Assembly: GCA_022385805.1 (NCBI GenBank)
Contig: MU277673.1
Span: 554,511-618,510 of the forward strand
Direction of reading: 5' to 3'
Origin: Pilatotrama ljubarskyi
Lineage: Eukaryota > Basidiomycota > Agaricomycetes > Polyporales > Polyporaceae
DNA: 64,000 bases
Below are positions 25,811 through 37,368 of this stretch, piece after piece. Position numbers and translations under genes: made by a program. Within the stretch, counting starts at the first letter, position 1; each line of letters opens with the position of its first letter. Below the pieces are notes generated by a model that did not search any database, was not told where the DNA came from, and worked only from the letters and a program-made list of their open reading frames with translations.

Positions 25811-27399
25811 TTAGGCGGCTATTGCAACCGCTGTCAATCTCGAGCTCCAGTACGCGTTCTCGAAGGCTGTAGCTTCGTGGTATTAAATCCATGGAGTTCT
25901 CTCGGTCCACGCTGATGCAGTTCCAAGGGGCCCGGCTCGATTGACTACTCCCGTGCCACGCCCTCCCCGGATTCCTACGGATAAGCTGACTCCGATGTCA
26001 TTTTGTCTACAGCAGCGGGGTGCTCTAGTAACAGAGAGAAGCCGCCGCTGGGGGATCCGTGCACAGCGTCCCCCTTTCCAAAGGCCGGATCCTCCTATTT
26101 GCCAACAGGAGCAGCACCGGTCATATGTCGATAATGTCGTAAGACGACGCCCCACCGTCCCGAACCATCCGCGCCGTCATCGTTGCTCTTGATTCGTCGA
26201 GTATTGTCCAAGCTTTGGCCGAGCCTAGAAGGCCTCGCCAAACCAACAGCCAACTGCAGTTCGCTACCGCTTCACCAGCGGCCCAGCAGAATTCGGCAGC
26301 GGGCTTACAATGCACCGCTCGTAGACCGGCCAGCTATGGCAATTCCGGTATCCAGGTTCTGACACACGCGTCATCTTTCTCCTCCCTTGGTCTTCGCCTG
26401 CCTTCATCGTCCACGGCTTCACATACTATGCGACCCGACTCGTGGTGCAGAAACTTCCAAACCGCGAGCGCGCCCGTATGTGTTTCTCTCCAACGTCCTT
26501 CCGCTGCTTCTCAATGCCTCCGAACGAGGGTTGCGACGGCGCGGTCGAATCACGTCCCAGCACCGGCTTGAAGCTGCCCTGGCTGTCCGGTCGTACCGTG
26601 ACGCTATATGAACTTCAAGTCTAGACGGTGCGTAACCTGCCTTACCCTTGTTCGAACCTTATCTCAGTGTGTATCTGAAGAAGCCATCGGCACCAGTCTC
26701 CCCGCCGCCGCCCCTGGCTCTCGTGGTCCAGACCAGCTATCCGCATGCCCCGCTCCGCGGCCATCGACAATCGGGTCGCCCAACCGAGAGACGCCTTCCC
26801 CGAGTTCCTCCCCTGAAGCCCCGGCCACGCGGCCGCTGGCACTTTCGCGGAAGCGCATGCGACCATTATGCTTAAAGCTTCGCAGGCGATTATCCCTCTA
26901 CAGCGCAGCTGCCGCATGGGGTTTATGCGACGTCTCGGTTGGCTCGCGTTCCCCGTGGCCACTTCTGTTCGTCCGCGCCCAGGGCGAAGCGTCTAGAGTC
27001 CCAGTACGCTCGAGAGTTCCCTCACTTCGGGTGCGGTGGATCGGCAACAGGGATCGATAGTGATCTGCAATTGCAAGGTAATGACTTGCTCGACCTGGAT
27101 CGGGGTTCCCTTCTCGATCGATCCTCTTTCGTGGTATGGGCAGAAACGGGGTCGCCGCCGGGCTCCTTATACAGATTACAACAACAGTCCGATTCTATTG
27201 CGACCAAACTCTACATTGCGTGCGTTCCCAAAGTATGCGTCAAAGCAGGAGAGAGAGGGGGGCAATAAGGATACCGAGAGATGCGAGAACAGCGAGGACT
27301 CAATGTCAGAAAACCACGAGGCGAACTAACCCTTTTACGAGCACGAGACGCCTCACACTCCCTCGATCGCTGCTGGGCCACCGGCCGATTTCTCCTGCA

Positions 27400-30016
27400 T
27401 CAGACCCGCAGCGTCCTCCTCGACCGAGATTTTACGTGTAAACATCGAGATCTGCTCGGGCGATCGTCAGCGCATTGTACTTTTCGGGACGCGGCGCAAG
27501 AAAAGAGACCGACCAGCAGTGCTATGCCAAGGCATGGACAGCAGACCGCCCAGATGGCCTGTGTGCGTAAATTGCAATTCAGTCCGACGGGATCCCAGGC
27601 CACCGGTACCATTAATGCGGGAGCGCAGCGCACCTTGATCGCAAGAGCCATGGCGTGCAAAATCTCTCCCCAGTTGGTCTGGGAGCGCAGCGCGTCCACC
27701 GATTCGAGGACGACCGACCCGTCTACCCCAGGCGGCAACGTACTCGACAGACGTACCAAGAAGACGGCGCCAGCCACAGACTGGGCGAGGAGGGGCTCAG
27801 TAGTGCGGACATGCAAGGGAGTAAGAACACGCACCAGCCCAACAGTCGCCCCCGTGAACCGCACGAGGAAGAACGCGCTCGTGCCTGAGGCGACCTCTTG
27901 CCGTCGCAGAGCGCGCGTGAAGACCTGATAGGGCGCGTGGAATAGCATCCCCAAGCCTATTCCGGCGATTAGGGGGAAAAGGATCTGCTGGACGCGGGTA
28001 CTGTGCTCGGACATCAACATCATCAGCCCTACGTGATCGTGAGCTGACAATGCCGAGGTGCCATGGAATGAGAGGCGCGCACCGAACCCCACGGAGGAGA
28101 TGGCGAGACCGGCGCATATGAGATACTTTTGGCACGCCGTGTCACATCTTCGCTTGGACCAGTAACCGATGAGCCAAGCGGCTGCAGGGGCAGAGTGCAT
28201 AAGGCTCGGATCAGAATTGTGACAGACGAGCTCAGCTCACTCGGCATGGAGGCAAGCGAGGAGCCTAAGGAGTATGGCAGCATGGTGATGCCAGCTTGTA
28301 TGGGAGAAAGACCATTCACGGCCTGGCGGACGATCAGCGATCAGACGTCCAACGTCGAGACGAACGCCTGACTCACCTGGAAGTACAGAGCGAGATAGAA
28401 CGTGCCCGCATTGAACGCGAAGTTGTGCAGAAAGACCGTGGCGAGGGTGATCACTGGCACCTAAAGTTAGCAAGGTTCCACAACATGGATTGATGGGGCC
28501 TCACCGATCGTACGATCCTTGAAGGCGATCGGGGGAAAGAGCGCGTCGCGCCTGGTCCGGACTTCGTAGAAGGCGGCTGCAATTAGCACCAGGATCCCAA
28601 GAACGATCAGGGTGAGCGTCGAAGCGGAGGTCCCTGCAGGATGGCCCGTCAGCGCAAGCGCTCAGATGTGGCGGCACGGGAGGCTTACATCCCAGTTGCG
28701 TGGCAAAATTAAAGCCGATCACGATGCAACTGCTCCCTCCCATGAAGAGGAACCTATTCCACAAGACCCAGTCAGCTGTGACGGGCCCGAGGAGACGGTG
28801 GGCCGGCTCACAATCCTGCGAAGTCGAACGTCCGACCGAAAGTTCTCCATGAAACGGCGGAAGAGCTGCCCAGGTACACATGGCGCAGAGATAGCCACAG
28901 GGTGACGAAGGCGGCCGCGCAGATGGGCAAGTTCATGTAAACTGCGCAGACAAGGACGTTCAGACATGGAGGAAGTTCGTGCAGGCATAGTGAATCTTAC
29001 AAGCCCATCTCCAATTGAGAGGCCCGCTGCGACCTGCAGAAGAGGATGAACACTGTGTTCAAACGAGACTGCGATCCACTCACCGCTGAACACTCCGCCC
29101 AGGAGAGGCCCAGCGACGGCGGAGCACGCCCAGGTGACGCTAAGCGCCTGGGACCATTTTGCCTGATTGCGGACGTCGACGATCTCTGACGTAATCGTCC
29201 ATACTAGGGAAACGATGCCGCCGCCCCCGACTCCAGCGATCGCTCTCGCAATAATCAGCCACTTCATGCTCTGCACCACGATCGTTCAGGAGCGTCAGAT
29301 GACGGGCTGCACAACCTCACCCGCCCAGGAGCCGCTTACCTGCGCCGACCCACAGAGCGCAGAGCCTGCGGCAAAAGTGAAGATACTGCCGTACAGAACG
29401 GTCTGACGCTCCCAGATCAGAACAGAGTTCGCCTCAGGAGCACCGGAGAAAGTCACTTACCGTCCGCCCAATCAGGTCCGACAGCTTCCCGTACAGAGGT
29501 TGGAACGCGGTCTGGGTGAGCATGTACGTCACGGATACCCAAGTGTACTCGGCCTGATTGGCGTGGAACTCGCTCGTAATTGTGGGTAGAGTGGTGGATA
29601 CAATCGTCTGTCGGCCCGCGTCAGCCGAGTGAATGGGCACAGTCACGCTGGAATGTAGATCGTACCGCGTCTGTCGTAGCAAGGAATAGAGTTAACGCAG
29701 CGCTGCATCGTTGAGGGTCAGCGAACTCCGTCACATAACATCGTATTCAGGGTCCTCACCCAGCATGAGCGATGATGAGGCGCGTAGTCGACAATTGCGC
29801 GGCGGCTTTTCGGGTATCATACGCGACCAGCGTGGAGCTCGATGAGGTTTTGGGCGTCGGAGCTATCGTTGGGGCGGAGAACTGGCTGGAGTGCGATGAG
29901 TCGTAGGAGAGACGCGACGGGGACGTGTCGGTAGAGCGACCCCCACAGGTGGGAGTGTCTGCTGCCACAGAGGGCTTTTCGTGTAAGGAGGGAGAGTCGG
30001 GTGAGCTGCTCGTCAT
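27400..30016 (-). CDS. MFS drug:H+ antiporter-type transporter
   Basis: The first exons are 30016-29760, 29702-29666 (37 nt) and 29607-29461, followed by several more to the TGA at 27400. Conserved MFS features are LTLFLATTDATIVSTTLPTI in the first helix, TAFQPLYGKLSDLIGR (motif A), ARAIAGVGGGGI (motif B region), and later GLGMLFHAPYQV and FFLVRFTGATVGL. The order and length suggest a 14-helix DHA2-type exporter of small molecules or amino acids; substrate unknown. The Ser-rich N-terminus is cytosolic. Two introns (27781-27834, 54 nt; 27559-27633, 75 nt) are in frame and stop-free. Removing them joins TVGL to SVAGAVF and AIK to AIWAVCC as expected. The 37-nt exon is needed to complete helix 1. 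Confidence 0.88.
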
Positions 30017-31432
30017 GGGTGAGAAGGGTATGAGGAATGGCTGGCTGGCCTGGAAAGCTGAAGGATGAGTTCGGAGCGGCACACATTTATGCGCTCCATC
30101 TTTATACGGAGCCCAAGGTCCCAAGCTTGACGTGTGGACTGCGTAATGTGCATGCAGTCAAGAGCGACACCCTGGCACGATGCAAATCGGTGAGGAAATG
30201 CAAGGGACTCCAGACTGGAAAATCCAGATGCGAAGCTGTCGAAACGATCTTGGTTAATTGTGCGAGAACTGCAGATCCGGAGAGGCTTTGGACCCTCTTT
30301 GTCGGAGATTCGAGCCACCCTTGGGGAGAAGATCCAGAGAAGTTCTTGGAGAGCAGCCGGAGGTCGGGAGGCGAAGCCTCCTTTGTCCGGCGCAAGGGAT
30401 TGGGCTCGGCCTGCGCTCCAGGAACCGTCATGAAGGGGACGGATATGATGGGTATGCATGCGCGCGTAGGGGCTGCAAGAAGCTCGCAGAGGGAATATGG
30501 GCACTCCACCCGACCCCCTCGCAGGCATTTACGTAGCGGTCTCCCGATGGATCTCGCGCGAGCCAGAGCTCTTCCCGCGTGTGCTGAAAAGGAGAAATCA
30601 GAACGGACGGCAAGTGTGAGCCAACATGTGAGCCAGCGCGCGGGCGGGCGACGGGCGTCGACGCCATAACTCTCCTGCCAAATCCGGCACTTTTCCCTTA
30701 TCAACGCTTTTCCTGGCTGACTGGGTCCCGTGCGCTTCCGCTCGGCCTGCCTATCGCTTGCTGGCTAAGGAAGAGACAGGGGAACACGGTGCTCATAGAG
30801 CTCACGTCGAACCGCTCGAAGCAACAGACACGATGCACGCGCCACTCTCCCGGTCTCAAGGTTCAGGCCTCAGCTCGCGCGCAGTGGAATTTCACTCGAG
30901 CTTGGAAATCAGAAGGCCGGAAGTGTATCAAATCACGGAGCGCCTTCGCTGTATCGACAAGAAGATTCTCGGCTCGAGTCTAGTCGAGTCGAAATCCCCT
31001 GTACGAGTTCGGTCACTGAGCCGGATCGAGTGGACCCCTATGGGGCAAAGATCCTACCGACTCGTCGGTCGCGAAGAACAATCGACGTGCTCCTCAGAAG
31101 CTGCCGATGCACTCGAGACTCGCACATGGTCACCGTGGGGCGGCCTGTGTCCTGATCAGTGAAGTACGTACTGATTAGTTCGAGAGGGATGTAGCCTAGT
31201 AGATACTGACAGCCTAAGGGTTGAGCGGGGTTGAGCAGCGGAAGCGTGAGAGGAGGGCGGCCATCCTCGGGGAAGGTCTGGATATGGATGTTCTATGCGG
31301 TCGACTTCTTTCGCTCCTCGTCGCGCTTCCGTTGGTCGGGGTCGCGCTCCTCTGACGTGCGGGACGCATCTGCGGCGACCAAGCGGAAAAGCCAATGGTG
31401 TAGATCCAATTCAACGTCACAAGCATGCAAAA
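30017..31432. other. Intergenic stretch, no recognised gene
   Basis: It holds the MFS upstream region and the 3' flank of MDJ1. Frames of about 200 codons occur on both strands at 30.0-30.7 kb, but they overlap each other, carry no known motif and lack clear splice structure, so I take them as chance in GC-rich DNA. Confidence 0.5.
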
Positions 31433-33220
31433 TCAAAATCCGATGAGTCTCCTAAGCCCATTCAACGTGCGAGACACCCAGCTGTCTGGGGGCGAAGAGG
31501 AAGAAGAGGCCGTACCGTTTGGAGTACTTCCCGATTGGCTTGCAGAACGATCGTCTGATGTCGATGTTCCCTCGGTAGAAGCTTTGGATGAAGGCTCTTG
31601 ACGTGAAGAACCGGACGTTCTACCCTCCACGTCATCGGCATATTCTTGCAGGATCTCGCGTTGTCGCGGAGTCAATGATCTGGAGCTTGTTGAGTACCAA
31701 AAATACGAGGAAGTCGGGGTCGACTCACCTTGGCAGCTGGACATTGAACGTGACGAACAGGTCGCCCTTTCCGCTCCGAAGGGCAGGTGAGATGCCGTGA
31801 CCCTTCAAGACCATCTGTTCACCGGGCTGCGTTCCGGAGGGAACGCGGACATCGACTTCGCCGTCCAGTGTGGGAACACGAACCCTGCCTCCGAGAAGTG
31901 CGGTGTGTACGGGGATGCGGGCTTCATGGTAGAGATTCGCGCCCTGGCGCTTGAACGTCTTCGAGGGTGCGACGTTGATACGCACAAGCAGATCCCCTGG
32001 GCGACCGGTCCCGCCAAGTGGGGCGTCACCTTGACCAGGGATCTTCAACGCCATGCCATCTTCCACGCCTGCGAAGTGCATTACGAATCAGTCGATATGG
32101 TACGGCATATCAGAAGTCAGTAGTATGCTTACCGGGAGGTACGTCAACTTTGATAGATTTCTTCACCCTCACCTGGCCAACTCCCCCACAGGTATTGCAC
32201 TGACTGCCGGGCGGTACAGTTGAACCTGTCCCCTCGCAAGCATGGCACGTGGTTTGCATCTGGAAGCCGCTCTGAATCACGTACGACAGCACTCCCGTGC
32301 CTTTACAGGCCGAGCATGTCGTTCGTTGTGCCCCAGCTTTCAGGCCAGACCCTGAACACGTGTTGCACTGAACGATGGGGTTGATGGTGACCGTGCGCGA
32401 AGTACCCTTGCAAGCCTCCATGAAGCTGATACCAACAGTGGTCTCAACGTCGCCGCCACGGTGGCTTTGTGTGAAGCCTTGTCCCGGCCCACCGGTGAAC
32501 GAAGAGAATAAGTGCTCGAACAGGTCTGAACTGCCGCGTCCTCTCCGCCCACCGAACGCCCCGGAGAAGTCCTGGAACCCTGCGAAGTTGAAGCCTCCAC
32601 CGGCAAATGACCGTGCATTCTCGTATGCGTTCGCGTCGAAGCCGGGCTGTTGAGAAGCTGCGCCGTACTTGTCATACTCTGCGCGCTTCTTCTCATCTTT
32701 TAAGATCTGCGTAACTGGAACTTAGAGCCGAGAGTGCAACGAAGGGGATTTATATACGCACATCGTATGCTTCTTGGATCTCCACAAACTTTTCCTGCGC
32801 GTTCTTGTCTGGATTCGTGTCAGGGTGGTATTTCCTGGCGAGCTAGAGGTCCCTTCAGCTAAGATGCCAGGGGAACATGGTGTGCACACGTACCGCGAAA
32901 TAAGTCTTCTTGATTTCGGCCGGAGATGCATCCCTCTTCACACCGAGGACCTGGTAAGGATCCTTCGGTGCCGAATGCACTGCTGAGGCATGGAATAACC
33001 TCTGCAACCAATAAGTATTCGCCGAGAATTGAAGTGTAAAGGTACGCACCGAAGGACCCGCTCTACTGAGTGGACATGCCGACCTCTTGTTTGCCGATGC
33101 AGAACGTGCGTAGACAGAAGTGACGAGAGTGCGCGTCGTACGCGCGGCCGCGCTTCGCTGCGAGCAAGAGTTGAAGTATTGTAACGAGAGGACCCTCTTC
33201 GCAGACAGCCTAGGAGTCAT
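31433..33220 (-). CDS. MDJ1: Mitochondrial DnaJ/Hsp40 chaperone Mdj1
   Basis: The N-terminus is rich in Arg, Ser and Ala with no acidic residue for many positions, a mitochondrial presequence. The J domain (DPYQVLGVKRDASPAEIKK, then RKYHPDTNPD with the HPD loop) is followed by a Gly/Phe region, then four zinc-binding repeats: CNTCSGSG, CSACKGTG, CHACEGTG and CNTCGGVG. A substrate-binding domain and a Ser-rich tail end at LRRLIGF. This type I Hsp40 works with mitochondrial Hsp70 (Ssc1) in folding of imported proteins and mtDNA maintenance. At least five introns are needed; the first (33002-33049, 48 nt) is in frame and stop-free within the presequence. Start 33220 is the first ATG of the frame. 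Confidence 0.95.
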
Positions 33221-34607
33221 TAACGGACGTAGTCTATGTGCAGAAGCAAGAACAAGTGCAAGCAGAACGCGGACGGCGCTGGCGCTGACGTCGGGACGAC
33301 CGGAATTTTGAGAGTCACGTGCCCTCTACTCGTCCATGTGGGAAACACCTTCCAGATACTTCGGCGCCCGATTTGGCAAGTCACGTCGTTCAGTTGAGCC
33401 TGCCGGGCTGCCCGCCACTCCGGTACGACGCCCGAGCATCCGAGGGCAGCTCTCAGACGTCTCGCGGAAGAAGTACCGGTGGTTTTTGTCTACGTACTGC
33501 GCAAGCCGTGACCATTCCAGGGACCTGGACTGTCCGGGCTTCTTCTCCAGGCGTGCACTATCAGTCAGGGAGGGTCAGCGGTGTGAAAGACAAACTGAGG
33601 TCACCCGACGAGAATCTGATGGTACGACTCGATATTCTAAGTGACCGGGAATCGTGGGTCCATGTTCTGTATCTTCGAATCGGACTTTGGTGACATTACC
33701 GGCGACAGGAATGATGATAGTATGCCCCGTATGGCTGTGCGTTTAGCAGACGAAGTTTACACGGAATTCCGACACGCCACGCCGCGTGCCCTCGAGTGAA
33801 TGTAAGGATGATACTATTATTGCACGGAGATATATGGTGTTCTTTTACGCCGGACAGACGATAAGTAGCATCCAGTACGCACGAGAGACAGGTGCTTGCA
33901 GGCCCAGATGGCAGGAGACTCAGACTCCCCTCACTGCAGCTCGTGCGAGCTTGGTCTAATGGAGGGTAGCCATTTCGAGTCGGCGCAAACCCTACCCCTA
34001 CTATACGAAAAATAGACTCCCGATTGTGCACGGGAAAATTCTTCTGTCGCTTCAGGAGGTCAACTTCAAGACTCACGCCCTTCTGCATTCAATCGGCTAT
34101 GGTACTGCATGGGTATACGTAGGGGAAGAAATCCGGCCGAGAGAAGATGGCGTCAAAGGCTTCCGGCTCTTCACGAGTAGCTAGTCACATTTCAGCAAGG
34201 GACCGCTCTGGCTGGAGTGGAAAACCCACCATTCACGGAGCGATGCTAGTTCCGCACGGAATGCCGAATGTCCGTCGCAGCATCGCTTCCGTTCTATCGG
34301 GGAACAGGTAGAGTAACAACGTTGGAGGCCTGCCTGCCGACTCACTGGTTCAGCTTCCGTTGGGACACATGCCCACCTCATCCCTGTCTGTCGGCGATAC
34401 GTGAGGAATCGATCTAGAGTAGAGCAAGAGTTACCACTTGGTCGGACGGAAGCACGCACGGCAACTCAAAGTCCGTACTATTTCCCTTACTCTGATCAAA
34501 TTGTTTCAGTAGTGCTTGACAAGAGACGGAAGCGATGTGGCATCACCGTCGGATGGAATCCCGCGGATCTCCAGCATGACATCGACGGACGACACGGGCA
34601 GGTGGTC
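33221..34607. other. Intergenic stretch, no recognised gene
   Basis: It lies between MDJ1 and the SET-domain gene. Short overlapping frames on both strands have no recognisable motif. A tRNA A-box-like string occurs at about 33951-33961, but no tRNA can be folded around it. Confidence 0.5.
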
Positions 34608-35195
34608 CTATGCGTCATGTATGTTCGACTCCTGGCGTGCCCGCCACCAAGATTTGCCATACGAGACGAGTAGCTCGTCGCCTTTCTTGATAGCCTCGCT
34701 GCCGCTCCATACACTCATCCGCAGTTCTCCGCTGTCAGTCCTCCGCTCTTGGAAAATGGCGTTGGGCTTTGGCTTGACACCTCGATAATCGTTGACAAAT
34801 CTAGCCTCGTTACCCGCGAACTCTGCATCGACGCCTACACTGACGCAGTCTGGTGTGCGATAGAGCGAAAGATCGTAGTCGGAGTTGGGCCTGTCGTCGC
34901 AATGGACCTCGCCGATGTAATCTAGGATCAGGGTCCGCGGAGGTATCTTCTTGGTAGCGAATAGCCCATACTGCCCGCGCGCAGGATGAGACTGGTCAGA
35001 TATAATCTGGATGGCTACTGTAGGCTTAGCTCGCTGAGGAAGGGTAGGAGTCCTAGTAGAAGACGCCTTCTGAGCGCCTGGGCAAACAAGCTCGCGGATA
35101 CGGACGGGCACAGATATATGGTATCTCGGCTCGGTGATGTACCGAACCTGCTCCGGCCAGCGTGCTGGTTGCCGTCCTTGGTCCATCTTGGCCAT
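34608..35195 (-). CDS. SET-domain protein (putative lysine methyltransferase)
   Basis: One exon of 195 residues. The SET domain runs from GQYGLFATKKIPPRTLILDY through DYDLSLYRTPDCVSVGVDAE, NEARFVNDYRG and GSEAIKKGDELLVSYGKSWW. GQYGLFA is the usual GxG entry to the cofactor site. ARFVNDYRG stands where classic enzymes have RFxNHSC, and YGKSWW provides the late Tyr. No pre-SET or post-SET cysteine cluster is visible, so the substrate, histone or other, cannot be named. The start at 35195 (MAKMDQGRQ...) is preferred; the frame stays open to an ATG at 35327 but gains a hydrophobic, unlikely leader. It faces away from casein kinase 2 across 235 bp. Confidence 0.82.
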   Translation of the reverse strand: MAKMDQGRQPARWPEQVRYITEPRYHISVPVRIRELVCPGAQKASSTRTPTLPQRAKPTVAIQIISDQSHPARGQYGLFATKKIPPRTLILDYIGEVHCDDRPNSDYDLSLYRTPDCVSVGVDAEFAGNEARFVNDYRGVKPKPNAIFQERRTDSGELRMSVWSGSEAIKKGDELLVSYGKSWWRARQESNIHDA

Positions 35196-35430
35196 CGTAT
35201 GCACGAAGGGGAACAGGCTGACAGGGGCAGTTGTAGCAGAGAGTATAACACTTGCCTCGGCGGCGGATGAGGGCAAGAACGGAAGCGCGCGTGCGAAGAT
35301 TGGCAGGAGTGCGATAGCCATGCGCAAGACGCGCGACTGATCTCATTCCCTTCCAAGTGGCAGCGCAGCTCTCATCTTCATCTCCACCTCCTCGCTGCCC
35401 CCTTGCCTTCGCCGCCCGGTCTGATTCACC
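35196..35430. promoter_or_regulatory. Divergent promoter, SET gene / CK2 alpha
   Basis: Only 235 bp separate the two start codons, so the genes probably share a promoter. The stretch before the CK2 start is CT-rich (35370-35425). Confidence 0.45.
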
Positions 35431-36845
35431 ATGGGTCGGACAGCAACAAAGTCTGTCGCCCGCGTCTATGCGGATGTCAACAGCAAACTCGGGCCGTCAT
35501 GGTATGAATATGGTCGGGTCAAATTCTGGTCTCGCCCTCTGTTCTGCTTCTCAACGTGAGCATAGACAACCTGCAGGTGCAATGGGGCACTCAGGACCAT
35601 TATGAGATTGTGCGAAAAGTAGGAAGGGGGAAATATTCAGAAGTGCGTGCCTGGCGTGCTTCGTGGCTCCTTGCTCCTTGCTAACCTAGGCGGGCTCGAC
35701 ATAGGTCTTTGAGGGTATCAATATCGTCAGCGACGAAAAGTGTATCATTAAGGTCCTCAAGCCTGTGAAGAAGAAGAAAATCAAGCGAGAGATCAAGATT
35801 CTGCAGAACCTGGCCGGCGGACCCAACATCGTTGCGCTCCTCGACGTAGTCCGCGATCCCTCCTCCAAAATCCCTAGTCTCATCACGGAATACGTGCATA
35901 ATATCGACTTCAAGGTCCTTTACCCGCGCTTTACCGACTTCGATGTTCGATTCTACATGTTTGAGTTGCTCAAAGTGCGTCTCGTACAGTATATCGACGG
36001 CTCTAGCTCATATCCTTCCAGGCCTTGGATTATTGTCATTCCAAGGGTATCATGCACCGCGACGTCAAGCCGCACAACGTAATGATAGACCACGAACGGC
36101 GGAAGGTTCGCCTCACACAAGCGTGCTTCAGACGAAGAACTGACATAACTGGCTGCCTACTCTAGCTTCGTTTGATCGACTGGGGTCTTGCAGAGTTCTA
36201 CCATCCACGAACAGCTTACAATGTACGAGTAGCGTCACGCTACTTCAAAGGCCCCGAACTGCTGGTCGATTTCCAGGAGTACGACTACAGCCTGGACATG
36301 TGGAGCTTCGGTTGCATGTTCGCTTCCATGGTGAGTGGACCGCGTAGGTGGATGTAGCGAGATGGAAATAACGCCTGTCCAGATTTTCCGCAAGGAGCCC
36401 TTCTTCCATGGCCATGACAATTACGACCAGCTTGTCAAGATCACCAAGGTGCTGGGCACCGAAGGCTTGTACCAATATATAGACAAGTATGACATTGTGC
36501 TCGACCCGCAATACGACGAGCTCCTCGGAAAGTAGGTGCAGAGTGGACCCGTGCTAAGGAACCTCGCACTAACGTTCCACCAGTTACCCCAAGAAAGCCT
36601 GGGCTCGGTTCACGACCTCTGAGAATCAGAGATACATCTCCAATGAGGCGATCGATTTGCTGGATAGACTGCTCCGCTATGATCACCAGGAACGCCTTAC
36701 AGCGCGAGAAGCGCAGGCTCATCCTTACTTTGGTAAGACGGTTCCTCGTCCGTGCTGTGCTGTTCCTCATGACCTGTTGTTACTATTAGATCCTGTCAGG
36801 AATGCGGCTCTGCACGAGGCCGAGAACGGGGGGTCCGCGCCGTGA
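35431..36845 (+). CDS. CKA1: Casein kinase II catalytic subunit alpha
   Basis: Eight exons (35431-35512, 35566-35642, 35705-35974, 36022-36105, 36166-36330, 36383-36531, 36584-36732, 36790-36845) give 343 residues. CK2 hallmarks: [12 protein letters not shown] (Gly loop), [20 protein letters not shown] (catalytic Lys and basic cluster), [15 protein letters not shown] (catalytic loop), [10 protein letters not shown] (DWG in place of DFG), [14 protein letters not shown] (activation loop) and [22 protein letters not shown]2 is an acidophilic Ser/Thr kinase, constitutively active, usually in an alpha2-beta2 tetramer, with nuclear and cytosolic targets in growth and transcription. Every junction is GT-AG and keeps frame. 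Confidence 0.97.
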
Positions 36846-37368
36846 AGCACAGCGGTCGGGATCGCGCCAGGTGCTATTCCTCGAGGAGGACGGGCCAATA
36901 GGTACGAGACGAGACGCTGTACCCAGAGCATGTGGACGTCGATTACATTAGTGTGTACTAAAGGCATGCAGAGGTGTGTTGCTATCTAGCTATATTCTTA
37001 TCTTGATGCGCGGCCAGGAAGCACGTGTTCTTCTTCGAATGCCAGACGTTGAGCAGCCCGAACGTGTGCCGCACGCACGAAGTCATGCAGGATCAAATGT
37101 GCCATATGTTTTCTTACTGTTCTATCGCGAAGCGTGACTTTTTTGTCGCTTACCCGCCCAAAGCTCGCCGAAGAGGCACGCCAGTCCTGCGTCGCGCCGC
37201 ATGCTTGCGAGTATGCCAGCTTATCCCGTGATGAAGCTTGTCAATGCCGGTGCCTTCTGGCGGAAGATTGCCTTCTGGATATCCCGCGCTCTGCGACATT
37301 ATAAATGAGCGAGACCGGGGTTGTCTCGATGTCAGGAAGGCTCCCTGCTCACCCGTACAGCGCGCGCG
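36846..37368. other. Intergenic, CK2 3' flank and chitinase promoter
   Basis: No gene is seen. A possible TATA-like stretch (TTATAAAT) lies at about 37299-37306, some 65 bp before the chitinase start at 37369. Confidence 0.4.

Larger units (their letters stand above)
24901..27399. other. Gene-poor stretch containing a MITE
   Basis: Apart from the choline kinase promoter and the MITE at 25.5-25.8 kb, no gene is clear. Short plus-strand frames at 26.2-27.1 kb, such as one including FTYYATRLVVQKLPNRERAR, look partly coding but change frame and match nothing I know. They may be a decayed gene or unrecognised exons. Confidence 0.4.

Noticed and set aside
29608..29759. Apparent loss of helix 1 in the MFS transporter
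   Set aside because: A 37-nt exon at 29666-29702 restores LTLFLATTDATIV in frame.
30037..30669. 210-codon plus-strand frame and a 200-codon minus-strand frame over the same DNA
   Set aside because: They cannot both be real, neither has a recognised motif, and neither shows conserved splice structure.
33940..34000. tRNA-like A-box and B-box near 33951-33990
   Set aside because: The boxes are too close together and no acceptor or anticodon stem can be formed.
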